Made by a program: the position numbers and the translations under genes. Source: Vibrio navarrensis (GTDB lineage: Bacteria > Pseudomonadota > Gammaproteobacteria > Enterobacterales > Vibrionaceae). Taken from it: a DNA stretch of 64,000 nt. Below the pieces are notes generated by a model. That model did not search any database. It had not been told where the DNA came from and saw only the letters and a program-made list of their open reading frames with translations. The DNA lies in NCBI RefSeq assembly GCF_015767675.1, contig NZ_CP065217.1:62001-126000 (forward strand). The letters run 5' to 3'. Below are positions 17,585 through 27,640 of the stretch, piece after piece (position 1 is the first letter of the stretch; each line of letters opens with the position of its first letter).

Positions 17585-18049
17585 TTAAGGGTTGACGTTG
17601 CGATTGATGGGATTTTGCAGTGAGATGAGGGTTTCGGTGGACTGCACTTCGTCGATCGCTTGCAGTTTGTCGATCAGCACATATTGCAGCTCTTCAATCG
17701 ATTTGCACATCAGTTTGACGAAAATGTTGTACGCACCGGTGGTGTAGTAAGCCTCCACTACCTCATCAAGGGCGTTGAGCTTTTGCAGTGCCGAGTGGTA
17801 ATCACGCGCCGCATTGAGATTAATGCCAATAAAACAGCAAACGTCATAGCCGAGTTTCTTGGTATTGACGATCACTTCTGTTCCTTCAATCACCTCGGCG
17901 GCTTTCATCTTTTCGATGCGCACGTGAATCGTGGCAGGACTGACGTTAAATTGTTTTGCCATCTCGGCGTAGGGGGTTTTCGCATCCGCCATCAGCGTTT
18001 TTAAAATCGCTCGGTCGAGTTCATCCAGTTTGGCGTTGGTTGTCTGCAT
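17585..18049 (-). CDS. asnC: AsnC transcriptional regulator (Lrp/AsnC family)
   Basis: The 154-residue protein has an N-terminal winged helix-turn-helix (LDELDRAILKTLMADAKTPY, then VSPATIHVRIEKMK) and a C-terminal RAM ligand-binding domain (about 70-145). The segments LGYDVCCFIGINLNAARDY, VEAYYTTGAYNIFVKLMC and STETLISLQNPI closely follow E. coli AsnC rather than Lrp. In E. coli AsnC activates asparagine synthetase asnA; asnA is not in this window, so the target here is inferred from the family only. Confidence 0.92.
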   Translation of the reverse strand: MQTTNAKLDELDRAILKTLMADAKTPYAEMAKQFNVSPATIHVRIEKMKAAEVIEGTEVIVNTKKLGYDVCCFIGINLNAARDYHSALQKLNALDEVVEAYYTTGAYNIFVKLMCKSIEELQYVLIDKLQAIDEVQSTETLISLQNPINRNVNP

Positions 18050-18158
18050 TCTTTGTCCCTTTTTTAACCGCCGTAAGGGTATAATACTAACAAGGGTCGC
18101 TCAGCTTGCACAATCGCACTTTGCGCCTGAATCGACTGAATATTAACAAGGTGAATGC

Positions 18159-21100
18159 GTGCGTTTTTGTGTCTGTTTACTGCTGCTGTGCTGCAGCGCT
18201 TTTGCAACGGCTGAAGAGAAAAAAGTGCTGGTGGTTCACTCCTACCATCAAGGCTTTTACTGGACCGACTCGTTTCAGCGTGGACTGGCGCAGCAGCTAG
18301 AGCAGCGTGATATCTCGATGCGCGTGCTCTACTTAGACAGTAAACGCAATCAAAGCGCCCGTTTTCTCAACCAGCTCTATTCTCTCTACAAAACCAAGCT
18401 GGAACAGGAGCGTTTTGACGCGATTGTGGTCAGCGACAATATCGCTTTGGCGTTGATGCAGCGCCTTGCCGAGCAGCTTGGTGATACGCCAGTGATCTTT
18501 GGCGGAATTAATGATTACCAGCCAAGTTTGCATGCAGGTTTAAAAGCCACTGGCCTCACCGAAGACACCGACATAGTCGCCAACATCGCGCTGATTGAGC
18601 GTTTGCAGCCGCAAGTCAAACAGATCTATGTGGTGACGGATCACTCCATCAGCGGGAAAGCGTTGCGCGTACAGATCGACCGCTTTCTCACCGAGCATCC
18701 GCGCTATCAGCACAAAGTGATGCACTTGGTGCCGGATAATATGCTGGATCTGGCGCAGCAGACGGCTTGGATGGACATGAGTGATGCGGTGCTGTTTTGG
18801 GCTTACTACCGCGATATCAGCGGCCGTTTGACCAGCAATGACGACTGGAAAAAGCTCAACCAAATGAGCCGTTCGCCCATTTATCTGGTGCACGATGTCG
18901 GCGTGGGCCATGGTGCGGTGGGTGGGGTGATCCAGAGTGGCTATAAGCAAGGCTTTGAAAGCGGAGAAGTGTTACTCAACGTTCTGGTTAATCCAAGCGC
19001 GCCACTGCCCAAAGTGAGGGTGGGAGAGCCGGATATTCGCCTCGATTATCAAGCGGTCGCACGCTGGGGGCTCGGTGTGGAAGGAGAATCGGCCTCGGTG
19101 TTTTTCAATAAACCGGAGCCGTTTTTTGAGCGCTATAGCCGCGAGCTCCGCATGGTTGGCATCGCCTTTGTGCTGCTGCTGGGCGTGATTTTGTTGCAAG
19201 TTTCCTATCTGCGCCGTTTGCGCCGCAGTGAAAGCCTCGCCAGAGAGAGCCAACTGATCCTCGAATCGATTTTCGACCAAAGCTTGCAGTACATCGGCAT
19301 TTTGGATCAGCACGGTTGCCTGATTTCAAGCAACAGCCAACTGCAAACACTGCTGTTTTATCCGGGCATGCCGCTTGAGAGACCTTTATGGCAGCACAAG
19401 CATTGGGAAGACGAATCAGGCGCCCGTTTAGCGAGCTATTTTGCCTCTTCGGAGTCGATGGTGAGTACCTTTGAAGCGGAGATCTGGAGCGCCGAACAAG
19501 GCTCGATAGTGCTGGAAGTGTCGCTCAAGCCTTTCTCTTCTCAAACCAAAAAAGCGCCGCGCTATCTGTTTGAAGCGCGCGATATCACCTCGCGTAAAGT
19601 GATGGAGGATAAACTCTACAAGCGCGAATCGAATCTGCGTAATTACTACGAGCAGCAACCGGTGATGATGGTGACGCTTGATGCCAACAATCGCATCCAG
19701 CAGGTCAATCGTTTTGCCCAGCAGTTGTTGGGGTATCCACAAATGTCGATGCTCGGCCATCATTTGCACGATTTTTATTGCGACAGCAAAGCGATGAACC
19801 CACGCCAAGTACTATTGCAGCCCGATCCGGATATGAAAGGGGTGTGGCGGCGTGAAATTGAGTATCGCCATACCAATGGTGAAGCGGTCTGGGTGCGGGA
19901 AAATATTCGCCCGTTAACCGAATCAGGTCAGGTGTTGATTGTCGGCGAAGACATTTCGCACAACAAACAGTTGGCGACGCAGTTGGAGTATCAGGCCAAG
20001 TACGATTTGTTGACCGACACTTACAATCGCAACCAGTTTGAGATCGAACTCAAGCGCTCGCTGGGCGAAGTCGAAAGCCATCGCCGCGTACACGCCATGT
20101 TGTACATTGATATGGACCAGCTCAAGGTGCTCAATGATACCGCCGGCCACGATGCGGGAGATGCCGCAATCCAATATTGCGCCAGCATGCTGGAAGAGGT
20201 GTTGCCTCACAACGCCGTTTTGGCGCGCCTCGGCGGCGACGAATTTGCCGTGCTGCTTAAAGACAGCAACGAGCACACCGCGATTGGTGTTGCCAAATCG
20301 ATTCTCGCCACTTTAGGTGCCGAGCCGTTTGTCTGGGAGACGGTACGGCTCAACCTCACCTGCTCGATTGGCATTCGCATGATCGACCACACCGCTGATT
20401 CGCCGCAAATGGTTCACGCACAAGCCGACACCGCCTGCCACGCCGCCAAAGAGCTTGGGCGCAACCGCTATCAACTGTTTAGCCTCGATAGCGAAGAGTT
20501 GCAGCGCCGCCAGCAGGAGATGGAGAGCGTCAATCTCGTGCACGATGCGCTGGCCAACGATCGTCTGCAACTGTTCGCCCAGCGCATTTTGCCGCTTAGC
20601 CGAGAGTGTAAAAAAATGCACTTTGAGATCTTGGTGCGCATTCGTGACAGTGATAATCGTTATCTGTCGCCCGCTATTTTTATGCCAGCGTCGGAGCGCT
20701 ACAACATCGCCCATCTGATCGACGAGCAAGTGGTCAATCAAACCCTCGATTGGCTGGAAGCGCGGCCAGAGGTGGTCGCGCGTCTGGGGCGCTGTTCGAT
20801 TAACCTCTCCGGTCATTCGATGGGGAATCCGGAGTTCATTCAATTCTTGCTCGATCGTCTGGCGAACAGTGTGATTCCTTGCGAAAGATTGTGCTTAGAA
20901 ATCACTGAAACCGCTGCGATGAAAAACGTCGCGCTGGCGATGGAGTTTTTTGCCCAGCTCAAAGCTTTGGGTTGTCTGATCGCGCTGGATGACTTTGGCT
21001 CGGGCCTCTCCTCGTTTGGTTACTTGCGCCAGCTGCCGCTGGATATTGTCAAAATCGACGGCATGTTCGTGCGTGATATGCATGAAAATGAGACGGACCT

Positions 21101-21293
21101 TATCATGGTGCGCGCGATTAACGAGCTCGCCCAGCAGATGAAAAAGCAGACGGTGGCAGAGTTTGTCGAAAATCCAGACATCATAGACAGGTTGCTGGAA
21201 CTCGGGGTCGACTATGCCCAAGGTTACGTGATCGGCAAGCCGAAACCGCTGGGCGAATTGATCGAGGAATTGCTTGCCGAGCTTGAGCGTTAA
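18159..21293 (+). CDS. Membrane sensor GGDEF/EAL protein with periplasmic binding domain
   Basis: This 1044-residue c-di-GMP enzyme starts at GTG 18159 after AAGGTGA. Order: signal peptide (1-18), ABC-type substrate-binding-like periplasmic domain (about 22-310), membrane span (332-352), two PAS-like segments (about 365-480 and 490-610), GGDEF domain with intact GGDEF at 692-696, and EAL domain with EIL at 823-825. The EAL domain keeps the remaining catalytic signs: [20 protein letters not shown], and [10 protein letters not shown]. The cyclase lacks an RxxD inhibitory site before GGDEF (HNAV stands there). It may both make and break c-di-GMP; which dominates cannot be told. The following gene rsmJ probably has its own promoter. 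Confidence 0.92.
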   Translation: MRFCVCLLLLCCSAFATAEEKKVLVVHSYHQGFYWTDSFQRGLAQQLEQRDISMRVLYLDSKRNQSARFLNQLYSLYKTKLEQERFDAIVVSDNIALALMQRLAEQLGDTPVIFGGINDYQPSLHAGLKATGLTEDTDIVANIALIERLQPQVKQIYVVTDHSISGKALRVQIDRFLTEHPRYQHKVMHLVPDNMLDLAQQTAWMDMSDAVLFWAYYRDISGRLTSNDDWKKLNQMSRSPIYLVHDVGVGHGAVGGVIQSGYKQGFESGEVLLNVLVNPSAPLPKVRVGEPDIRLDYQAVARWGLGVEGESASVFFNKPEPFFERYSRELRMVGIAFVLLLGVILLQVSYLRRLRRSESLARESQLILESIFDQSLQYIGILDQHGCLISSNSQLQTLLFYPGMPLERPLWQHKHWEDESGARLASYFASSESMVSTFEAEIWSAEQGSIVLEVSLKPFSSQTKKAPRYLFEARDITSRKVMEDKLYKRESNLRNYYEQQPVMMVTLDANNRIQQVNRFAQQLLGYPQMSMLGHHLHDFYCDSKAMNPRQVLLQPDPDMKGVWRREIEYRHTNGEAVWVRENIRPLTESGQVLIVGEDISHNKQLATQLEYQAKYDLLTDTYNRNQFEIELKRSLGEVESHRRVHAMLYIDMDQLKVLNDTAGHDAGDAAIQYCASMLEEVLPHNAVLARLGGDEFAVLLKDSNEHTAIGVAKSILATLGAEPFVWETVRLNLTCSIGIRMIDHTADSPQMVHAQADTACHAAKELGRNRYQLFSLDSEELQRRQQEMESVNLVHDALANDRLQLFAQRILPLSRECKKMHFEILVRIRDSDNRYLSPAIFMPASERYNIAHLIDEQVVNQTLDWLEARPEVVARLGRCSINLSGHSMGNPEFIQFLLDRLANSVIPCERLCLEITETAAMKNVALAMEFFAQLKALGCLIALDDFGSGLSSFGYLRQLPLDIVKIDGMFVRDMHENETDLIMVRAINELAQQMKKQTVAEFVENPDIIDRLLELGVDYAQGYVIGKPKPLGELIEELLAELER

Positions 21294-21384
21294 CGGCGCG
21301 TTGCCAGCCAACAATCTCTGGGGTTTCTGTGAGCGTTACGCTACACTCGCGGCGATTATTTTCTTACTTTTCTGGGAGCTTTCA

Positions 21385-22164
21385 GTGCAACTACAGCTGA
21401 TTTGTGAAGACGTGACGATGCAAGCGCAACTGGACGCCATCGCTGCTCGCTGGCAACTGGTGCAGGATGAGCAGAGCGTGATGGCTCTGGTGTTGACACC
21501 GCAGCGGCTGGAATTGCGTAAACTGGACGAGCCTAAACTGGGCGCGATTTATGTCGATTTGGTGGGCGGCGCGGTTGGCCATCGGCGCAAATTTGGCGGT
21601 GGAAAAGGGCAGGCGATCGCCAAAGCCGCAGGGCTTAATAAAGGGGCGACACCGAGTGTGCTCGATGGTACCGCAGGCCTTGGTCGAGACGCCTTTGTGC
21701 TCGCTTCGCTCGGTTGCAAAGTGCAGATGGTCGAGCGTAATCCGGTGGTGGCGGCGCTGCTGGAAGATGGTTTGCAACGCGCCAAACAGGATGTGGAAAT
21801 TGGCCCGTGGGTCAGTGAGCGTATGTCGCTGCTGCACGCTTCCAGCCACGATGCATTAACGCAACTGGTTAGCGATCCGAATTTTGTCCGTCCGGACGTG
21901 GTCTATCTCGATCCTATGTACCCGCATCCAGAGAATAAGAAAAAAAGTGCGCTGGTGAAAAAAGAGATGCGCGTGTTTCAATCCTTGGTGGGCGCCGATA
22001 GCGACGCCGATGCCTTACTGGCGCCCGCTTTGGCCCTGGCGAGCAAACGGGTCGTGGTCAAACGCCCTGACTATGCAGAGTGGCTCGATGGACAAAAACC
22101 GGCGATGGCGATCGAAACCAAAAAGAATCGTTTTGACGTCTATGTTAATGCATCAATGAGTTAG
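21385..22164 (+). CDS. rsmJ: 16S rRNA (guanine-1516-N2) methyltransferase
   Basis: RsmJ methylates G1516 of 16S rRNA. From GTG 21385 (GGGAG 7 bases before) it is 259 residues, close to E. coli's 250. The SAM-binding motif is [19 protein letters not shown], the amino-methyltransferase motif is YLDPMYPH, and the basic [16 protein letters not shown] segment follows, all as in the RsmJ family. The frame is open upstream to 21274 but would overlap the end of the previous gene and begin with an unlikely hydrophobic stretch. Confidence 0.92.
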   Translation: MQLQLICEDVTMQAQLDAIAARWQLVQDEQSVMALVLTPQRLELRKLDEPKLGAIYVDLVGGAVGHRRKFGGGKGQAIAKAAGLNKGATPSVLDGTAGLGRDAFVLASLGCKVQMVERNPVVAALLEDGLQRAKQDVEIGPWVSERMSLLHASSHDALTQLVSDPNFVRPDVVYLDPMYPHPENKKKSALVKKEMRVFQSLVGADSDADALLAPALALASKRVVVKRPDYAEWLDGQKPAMAIETKKNRFDVYVNASMS

Positions 22165-22303
22165 CTCCTCGGCAAGTAAAGGAGCGCGTTTTGCGGTGAT
22201 AACTCGCTTGCTAAATATTCCGCTGCGCTGTATATCTTAGTAAGAATTATTATTATTCAAAATATCAACGATGGATACACATCGCGCACGCTGGAGTAGT
22301 AGC

Positions 22304-22828
22304 ATGGCAAAACGCTTTTGTAAGATGAACCGTAAAGAGATCGCGGATCAACTGGGGGAAATTCACCAATTGGTCGCCGCGCCCAAATATCTTTGCCGGG
22401 CCTGCGCTCGTTCGTCGGCAGCGAAAGGTTCACTGTGTAAGCCGCAAGCGATTCCATCGTTAAAAGCGTTGCGCCATAATGCGGCGCAAAGCGAACCGAA
22501 AAACGAGCATATAGTTAGCCAACCTGAGCCGATTGTGGTTAAACCAAGTTTGCCGATGGAGAGTGCAGAGGCCACCGCCTCGGTGAGCGCGCCGTTAAGC
22601 GGCTTTGCCATAAGCTTGCTCTCGCTCAATAAGAAGCAACTGAAAAAAGCCAAGAAAGCGCTGAAAAAGCAGCGTAAGTACCACAAGAAACTGGCTAAGT
22701 TAGCCAAGAAAAAGGCCAAACAGTTGAAACGAAGAGAGAAGCTTGAGCGCAAATTGCATAAGTTCAGTGGCGTGCTGCGGGTGCTGAATCATACTCAAGC
22801 GGTGCGCCAAGAGACGCCCATGCACTGA
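22304..22828 (+). CDS. Small basic protein with Cys motif and Lys-rich tail, unknown
   Basis: From ATG 22304 (GGAG 8 bases before) the protein is 174 residues. The N-terminal part holds a cysteine cluster, YLCRACARSSAAKGSLCKP, with CxxC plus a third Cys 12 residues on, which could bind metal. A low-complexity middle is followed by an extremely Lys/Arg-rich helical tail (about 118-160: KKAKKALKKQRKYHKKLAKL). This composition suggests nucleic-acid or ribosome binding, but no family is recognised. It stands alone between rsmJ and a bidirectional terminator. Confidence 0.75.
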   Translation: MAKRFCKMNRKEIADQLGEIHQLVAAPKYLCRACARSSAAKGSLCKPQAIPSLKALRHNAAQSEPKNEHIVSQPEPIVVKPSLPMESAEATASVSAPLSGFAISLLSLNKKQLKKAKKALKKQRKYHKKLAKLAKKKAKQLKRREKLERKLHKFSGVLRVLNHTQAVRQETPMH

Positions 22829-22838
22829 GTGAGACGCT

Positions 22839-22870
22839 AAAAAACCGCCCACATGTCGTGGGCGGTTTTT
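22839..22870. terminator. Bidirectional terminator
   Basis: AAAAACCGCCCAC / GTGGGCGGTTTTT pairs perfectly across a 5-base loop, with A runs on one side and T runs on the other. It separates the converging Lys-rich protein gene and EamA permease gene. Confidence 0.9.
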
Positions 22871-22934
22871 ATTAACGGACTATTCTATCAACGGGCTTTT
22901 TTATCAACGAACTTTTTTATTAACGGACTGCGCG
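22871..22934. repeat. Four-copy 16-bp tandem repeat over the EamA stop codon
   Basis: Copies start at 22871, 22887, 22903 and 22919, exactly 16 bases apart, with core ATYAACGRRCT followed by a T-rich spacer. The last copy contains the stop codon of the permease on the minus strand, so each copy repeats the gene's last codons and stop. It looks like local slippage expansion next to a terminator. Confidence 0.85.
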
Positions 22935-23804
22935 TGCGTAGTCGCGCTCGACTTTCGCTTTCACCCAACGTTCGTTTATCCACAGTGATAGCAGAATAAC
23001 TCCGCCTCCGACGGCAAGCCTCAGCAAGTCAACATCGCGGTTCCAGATCACGATGTTGACAATCAGCCCAGCGGGCACCAAGGCGTTATTCATCACCGCC
23101 AGCGCACCTGCGTTGACCATAGTCGCGCCTTTATTCCAGGCAAAATAGCCCAGTCCAGACGCAATCAGCCCCAAGTAAATCAAAATGCCCCACTGCACAT
23201 CAGTGGTCGGTAGCTTATTGACGTTGCCGAGCAGAGCAAACGCCACCAATGCCACGCACAGCGCACCGAGGTAGAAGTAGCCAAACACCGTATGCTGCGG
23301 CAAATCCAGCGACTCTTTTTCCATGATGAACTTATAACCCACTTGGCCGATGGCGAAACAAAGGTTTGCGCCTTGCACCACCAAAAAGCCCAGCAAGAAA
23401 TTCTCATTAATGGTGGAGAATTTAATCAGCGCCGCACCTGCCACCGCAATCAGCGCCGTGAGCAAGTACCAAGGGGAGAAGCGCCCTTTCAACAGGTCAT
23501 AAATCAGGGTGACGTAAATGGGCGTGAAAACGGTAAACAGCAACACTTCCGGTACCGACAGCAGCAGGAAAGATTGGTAGTAGAAACAGTACATCAGGCC
23601 AAGTTGAAAAGCGCCAACCAGCATCAGTTTGCCGATCAGCGTTTTACTGATCCCTTTGAATTTGAGAAACGGCAGAAAAACCACACTGGCCAATGCGACG
23701 CGCATCAGCACAGAGAACCAAGAATCGACCTGACCGGCGAGATACACGCCGATCAGGCTAAAGGAGAATGCCCATAGTAGGGTGACTGCATTGAGATAAA
23801 ACAT
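22920..23804 (-). CDS. EamA/DMT-family carboxylate/amino-acid/amine transporter
   Basis: The 294-residue inner-membrane protein has ten hydrophobic spans in two EamA repeats (about 5-135 and 145-280), the drug/metabolite transporter layout. The segment PEVLLFTVFTPIYVTLIYDLL in the first repeat and SGLGYFAWNKGATMV in the second are typical. It is probably an exporter of metabolites, but the substrate cannot be read from sequence. It ends within the 16-bp tandem repeat and converges on the Lys-rich protein gene. A second, distinct EamA gene lies at 35416-36321. Confidence 0.87.
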   Translation of the reverse strand: MFYLNAVTLLWAFSFSLIGVYLAGQVDSWFSVLMRVALASVVFLPFLKFKGISKTLIGKLMLVGAFQLGLMYCFYYQSFLLLSVPEVLLFTVFTPIYVTLIYDLLKGRFSPWYLLTALIAVAGAALIKFSTINENFLLGFLVVQGANLCFAIGQVGYKFIMEKESLDLPQHTVFGYFYLGALCVALVAFALLGNVNKLPTTDVQWGILIYLGLIASGLGYFAWNKGATMVNAGALAVMNNALVPAGLIVNIVIWNRDVDLLRLAVGGGVILLSLWINERWVKAKVERDYARAVR

Positions 23805-23870
23805 AACTGAGAGTAATTATTAATCAATTCGCGCAGTCTACCGATTTGCGATGGGCGGCAAAAGCAAAAC

Positions 23871-24296
23871 TTATTCTTTCAGTGGTACAACCAGCATATC
23901 CACTGGCGAGCAGTTGATCAGTTGGCGAGTAGAAGAGAGCAGTTTGCTCCAAAAATCTTGATGATGGCCACACACCAGCAGGTCGATATTGTATTCGCCA
24001 ATGGTGTCGCACAACTCATTGCTTAAATCGCCACTGCCGACCAAAGTATGAGTGATGGGAAAGTTAGCGTATTCCGCCAAATTGGTGAGTTGGGTGCGCG
24101 AGGCTTCCATCGCATGGTGCTGGGCTTCGGCCATGTTGATGTCGATAAGGCCGGTATAGAGTTCGGCATAATTAACATCAATGTGAATAAAGGAAACTTT
24201 GGCTTCCAGTGCTTTTGCAAGAGAAACGGCTTTATCTATCAGTAGTTTGCTGTCGTCAGACAGATCAATGGCAACCAGTATGTGTTGATAACTCAT
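23871..24296 (-). CDS. uspA: Universal stress protein A
   Basis: The 141-residue cytoplasmic protein is one Usp domain. It follows E. coli UspA closely (ILVAIDLSDDSKLLIDKAV at the start; GHHQDFWSKLLSSTRQLINC near the end). The C-terminal glycine-rich ATP loop of other Usp proteins is replaced by this GHHQDFWS sequence, so it belongs to the non-ATP-binding UspA class. It is divergent from ftnA, with uspB one gene further on, the arrangement seen in other vibrios. Confidence 0.94.
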   Translation of the reverse strand: MSYQHILVAIDLSDDSKLLIDKAVSLAKALEAKVSFIHIDVNYAELYTGLIDINMAEAQHHAMEASRTQLTNLAEYANFPITHTLVGSGDLSNELCDTIGEYNIDLLVCGHHQDFWSKLLSSTRQLINCSPVDMLVVPLKE

Positions 24297-24464
24297 GGTG
24301 TGGTCTCCTTTATCATTTTCCCCTTTGGGTATAGTTCAACATTAGCACTTAGGTGAACAGTTTTTTGCCGTTGGGATCTCAGAACCGTATCCAGTGAACA
24401 AAGAGTTATCGAATTTTTCGTGTTATAGTTGCCGGCCACAGACATTAAAATATCAGGAGCCCAC

Positions 24465-24992
24465 ATGCTGTCTCAGACTATGGTCGACCAACTGAATGAG
24501 CAAATTAATCTGGAATTTTTCTCATCCAATCTATACTTACAAATGAGTGCTTGGTGTGAAGATAAAGGTTTTGATGGCGCAGCGCAGTTTTTACGTACGC
24601 ATGCGGTAGAAGAAATGGGCCACATGCAGCGTTTGTTTACTTATGTGAGCGAAACTGGGGCTCTGCCAATTTTAGGCGCCATCGCTGCACCAAAACATGA
24701 TTTCGTGAGCTTGGGCGAAGTGTTCCGTGAAACCTACGAACATGAAAAAATGATCACAGAACAAATCAATAAACTGGCTCACCTTGCCTTTACCTGTCAG
24801 GACTATTCAACCTTCAACTTCCTGCAGTGGTATGTGGCTGAGCAGCACGAAGAAGAAAAGCTGTTTAAAGGGATTTTAGACAAGATCGAACTTGTGGGTG
24901 AAGACGGCAAGGCACTGTTCTTTATCGACAAAGATCTGGCACAACTGGCGAAAGAAGGTTCATCTTCAGTGATGGATGCTCCAGCTGCGTAA
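24465..24992 (+). CDS. ftnA: Ferritin, non-heme iron storage
   Basis: FtnA oxidises Fe(II) and stores it in a 24-subunit cytoplasmic shell. From ATG 24465 (AGGAG 6 bases before) it is 175 residues. The four-helix bundle is evident, with ferroxidase ligands in [17 protein letters not shown], in [12 protein letters not shown] (E and H), and a later glutamate pair in [10 protein letters not shown]. The frame remains open to 24429 but lacks a ribosome-binding site there. In many gammaproteobacteria RyhB or Fur sets ferritin levels; RyhB is encoded about 20 kb away in this window. Confidence 0.95.
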   Translation: MLSQTMVDQLNEQINLEFFSSNLYLQMSAWCEDKGFDGAAQFLRTHAVEEMGHMQRLFTYVSETGALPILGAIAAPKHDFVSLGEVFRETYEHEKMITEQINKLAHLAFTCQDYSTFNFLQWYVAEQHEEEKLFKGILDKIELVGEDGKALFFIDKDLAQLAKEGSSSVMDAPAA

Positions 24993-25077
24993 CGGGACGC
25001 TAAGTTCCCGGTAGCGGGAAAAAAGGCGACGATCGTCTTTTTCTCTTGAGCATTGTTGAAGATGTAGGGAGGAAAAG

Positions 25078-25401
25078 ATGATCAATGCAGATATTATCCA
25101 ATTTACGCTCATGGTGGTGACTGGCGTTAATCTTGCCCGTTATCTCACCGCACTTCGTTCTCTTATCTACATCATGCGAGAAGCCCACCCGCTCTTGTAT
25201 CAACAAGTGGATGGCAACGGCTTTTTCACCACACATGGGAATGTCACCAAGCAGGTGCGCCTCTATCACTATTTAAAAAGCCGCGAATATCACCACCATC
25301 ATGACCCTGTGTTTACTGGCAAATGCGACCGCGTACGCGAGTTGTTTGTTCTTTCTGTCAGCTTGATGGGGGTGACACTGCTGGCGGCATTTCTTCTGTA
25401 A
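25078..25401 (+). CDS. uspB: Universal stress protein B
   Basis: The 107-residue inner-membrane protein has a hydrophobic N-terminal span (about 7-25) and a second at the C-terminus (about 88-107), with a basic, His-rich loop between ([15 protein letters not shown]). The length and sequence match UspB, a sigma-S-dependent protein linked to ethanol stress in E. coli. GGGAGGAAAAG lies before the ATG. The 85-base gap from ftnA holds two small dyads (TTCCCG/CGGGAA and GACGATCGTC then TTTTTC), which may partly terminate ftnA transcripts. Confidence 0.93.
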   Translation: MINADIIQFTLMVVTGVNLARYLTALRSLIYIMREAHPLLYQQVDGNGFFTTHGNVTKQVRLYHYLKSREYHHHHDPVFTGKCDRVRELFVLSVSLMGVTLLAAFLL

Positions 25402-25504
25402 GCGAGTGCTTGGAAAATAACCCGCTTTCGCATTAGAATAGCGGCGAAAAAGTAAGGATGTGCCAACTGCACATCCTTTTTTATTGCCAGAGAGATTCAC
25501 GAGC

Positions 25505-26692
25505 ATGAGTAAACAGTTTGATGTCGTCATTATTGGTGCCGGAGCCGCAGGATTGATGTGCGCCGCCGAGGCGGGTCGTCGTGGCCGCCGGGTACTGGTG
25601 GTCGATCACGCCAAAAAGCCAGGACGCAAAATCCTCATTTCCGGTGGTGGCCGTTGCAATTTCACCAATAATGATGTGTCAGCGAAAAATTATTTATGCC
25701 GCAACCCGCATTTCGTTAAGTCGGCGCTTTCCCAGTACAGCAATTGGGATTTTATCTCGATGATCTACAAGTACGGCATTGAATTTGAAGAGCGCGATCA
25801 CGGCCAGCTGTTTTGTGTCGATTCCGCGAAAGAGATCGTCAACATGCTGCTCAGTGAGTGCGATCAACCCAACATTACTCAGCGCTACCAAGTGCAACTC
25901 ACTGAGATTGAAAAAACCGAGCAAGGCTTTGTGCTACGTGCGGGCGCAGAAGTGTTTGAATGCCAATCTTTGGTGGTGGCGACAGGCGGCCTGTCGATGC
26001 CGAAGTTGGGTGCTACCCCTTATGGCTACAAGATTGCCGAGCAGTTTGGCATTCCGGTGGTGCCGACCTGCGCGGGATTAGTGCCGTTTACTTTGCACAA
26101 AGAGGACAAAGAAGCGTTTGCTGAGCTCTCCGGTATCGCGATTCCGTCGGAGATCACCGCAGAGGACGGCACCATGTTCAAAGAGGCGCTGCTGTTCACC
26201 CATCGCGGCTTGTCGGGTCCTGCGGTACTGCAAATCTCTTCTTACTGGCAAGCAGGGCAAGCGGTGAACGTGAATCTGGTGCCTGAAGTCGATCTGCATG
26301 AACTGCTGACGCGTAACCTAGAAAAACACCCTAACCAGAGCATGAAAAACACCTTGGCCAAGGTGCTACCTAAGCGTTTAGTCGAAGTACTGATTGAACG
26401 TAATGAGCTGAGTGACAAGCCGCTCAAACAATACAACAGCAAAGAGTTGCAAACGGTGATTGAAACGCTGCAACAGTGGAAAATCGCTCCGAATGGGACC
26501 GAAGGCTATCGCACGGCGGAAGTGACCTTAGGCGGCGTCGATACCGATTATCTCTCATCGAAAACCATGGAGTGCAAAACCGTCTCTGGTTTGTACTTCA
26601 TTGGTGAAGTGATGGATGTTACCGGCTGGCTCGGTGGGTACAATTTCCAGTGGTGCTGGTCGAGCGGCTTTGTCGCGGGGCAGTGGGTGTAA
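25505..26692 (+). CDS. yhiN: YhiN/HI0933-type FAD-dependent oxidoreductase
   Basis: The 395-residue flavoprotein (from ATG 25505) has the Rossmann FAD motif VVIIGAGAAGLMCAAEAGRRG, then GRKILISGGGRCNFTN, which is diagnostic for the HI0933/YhiN family, and the C-terminal GEVMDVTGWLGGYNFQWCWSSG signature. Its physiological substrate is unsettled. The gene is complete: the stop at 26690-26692 is immediately followed by the left-end repeats of the Tn7-like element. From memory, yhiN is one of the genes reported as an attachment site for Tn7-like elements, which would explain this position. Confidence 0.92.
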   Translation: MSKQFDVVIIGAGAAGLMCAAEAGRRGRRVLVVDHAKKPGRKILISGGGRCNFTNNDVSAKNYLCRNPHFVKSALSQYSNWDFISMIYKYGIEFEERDHGQLFCVDSAKEIVNMLLSECDQPNITQRYQVQLTEIEKTEQGFVLRAGAEVFECQSLVVATGGLSMPKLGATPYGYKIAEQFGIPVVPTCAGLVPFTLHKEDKEAFAELSGIAIPSEITAEDGTMFKEALLFTHRGLSGPAVLQISSYWQAGQAVNVNLVPEVDLHELLTRNLEKHPNQSMKNTLAKVLPKRLVEVLIERNELSDKPLKQYNSKELQTVIETLQQWKIAPNGTEGYRTAEVTLGGVDTDYLSSKTMECKTVSGLYFIGEVMDVTGWLGGYNFQWCWSSGFVAGQWV

Positions 26693-26697
26693 ATTGT

Positions 26698-26774
26698 TTT
26701 GGAACAATAAAGTTTGTACACTGTTGAAAAAGTTTGTACATATATGTTATTTGGAATAATAAAGTTTGTACACT
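26698..26774. repeat. Three TnsB-binding-type repeats at the left transposon end
   Basis: A 25-bp unit occurs at 26698-26722 and again at 26750-26774 with one mismatch; both end in AAAGTTTGTACACT. A shorter copy, AAAAAGTTTGTACA, is at 26727-26740. Spaced direct repeats of this size are the hallmark of Tn7-type left ends. A TATAAT box (26779-26784) for tnsA follows the last copy, so TnsB bound there could repress its own operon. Confidence 0.85.
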
Positions 26775-26797
26775 AGGCTATAATATATTTTATCGAA

Positions 26798-27640
26798 TTG
26801 GGTAGAGTATATGTTGTGGCTGGACGAAGAAAACTTGAAAAGCTCGCTGATTTCAAGCGGGCTTTAAAACAAAAATATGGCTTAGGTGAAGGCGCTAATT
26901 ACACTCCTTGGATAAGAGTTCAGGATGTTAAATCTCATGGGCACAGCGGTAAGATTGAAGGAATTAAATCAGGCCGACCTCATCATGCTTTATCTGAGCA
27001 AGAATCATGCTTTTTCTATTTAGCTGAGTTTTCCGATTCAGTGATTGATATCAGAGAGCAGTTCCCTTTACTTCCTCTCACACTCTCATTAAAAATATCT
27101 AAGTTACTTGATGTTGATCACCCCAAGCATCCAACCACTAAAGATCCAATCATCATGACCACCGATTTTCTTTTAACCTGTAGTGATGGAAAGCGGATTT
27201 GGTATGAAGCTGTAACTGTGAAGCCTAGTGAAAAGCTTTCAGATAAGAGGACGGCAGAAAAGCTCGATATCGAAAGAGTCTGGTGGGAGCTATTAGGCGT
27301 TCCCTTTCATGTGTTTTTCCTATCAGAACTGAATCAGATTAAGTCAAAGAATATTCAATGGATTACCGATCCTCTGCGCAAAAAGTACTTATCACCTTCG
27401 AATAAAGTTAGAGAAAAAGCCAAGCGTTTGTTGACGGTGGGTACGATGCAATTAAGTGATGTTTGCAACACATTTTCTGATCAAATCGGTATGACAAATG
27501 ATGATGCATTGATGTTATTAAAGCATTTAATAGCCGATAAAGAAGTGATTGTTGATTTAGCTCGCCCCATAGTTCTATCTGGGATGATTGAAATTACTGA
27601 AATTAAGTTTGATAGGAAATCAAGGAAATATGCAGGTTGA
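26798..27640 (+). CDS. tnsA: TnsA-like heteromeric transposase endonuclease
   Basis: TnsA makes the 5'-end cuts that, with TnsB, free a Tn7-type element for cut-and-paste transposition. The 280-residue frame (TTG 26798; GTG 26816 is an alternative) has a restriction-enzyme-like N-terminal domain: SEQES (E67/E69), REQFPLLPL, TTDFLL with D123, and AVTVKPSEKL with K142, equivalent to the E-D-K set of Tn7 TnsA. Residues 190-280 form the winged-helix C-terminal domain that contacts TnsC. The gene looks intact. Its partner tnsB starts 11 bases before its stop. Confidence 0.88.
   Translation: MGRVYVVAGRRKLEKLADFKRALKQKYGLGEGANYTPWIRVQDVKSHGHSGKIEGIKSGRPHHALSEQESCFFYLAEFSDSVIDIREQFPLLPLTLSLKISKLLDVDHPKHPTTKDPIIMTTDFLLTCSDGKRIWYEAVTVKPSEKLSDKRTAEKLDIERVWWELLGVPFHVFFLSELNQIKSKNIQWITDPLRKKYLSPSNKVREKAKRLLTVGTMQLSDVCNTFSDQIGMTNDDALMLLKHLIADKEVIVDLARPIVLSGMIEITEIKFDRKSRKYAG

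Noticed and set aside
22238..22260. Possible Fur box before the Lys-rich protein gene (AAGAATTATTATTATTC)
   Set aside because: It is AT-rich but matches the 19-bp Fur consensus poorly in both registers, unlike the clear box at ryhB.
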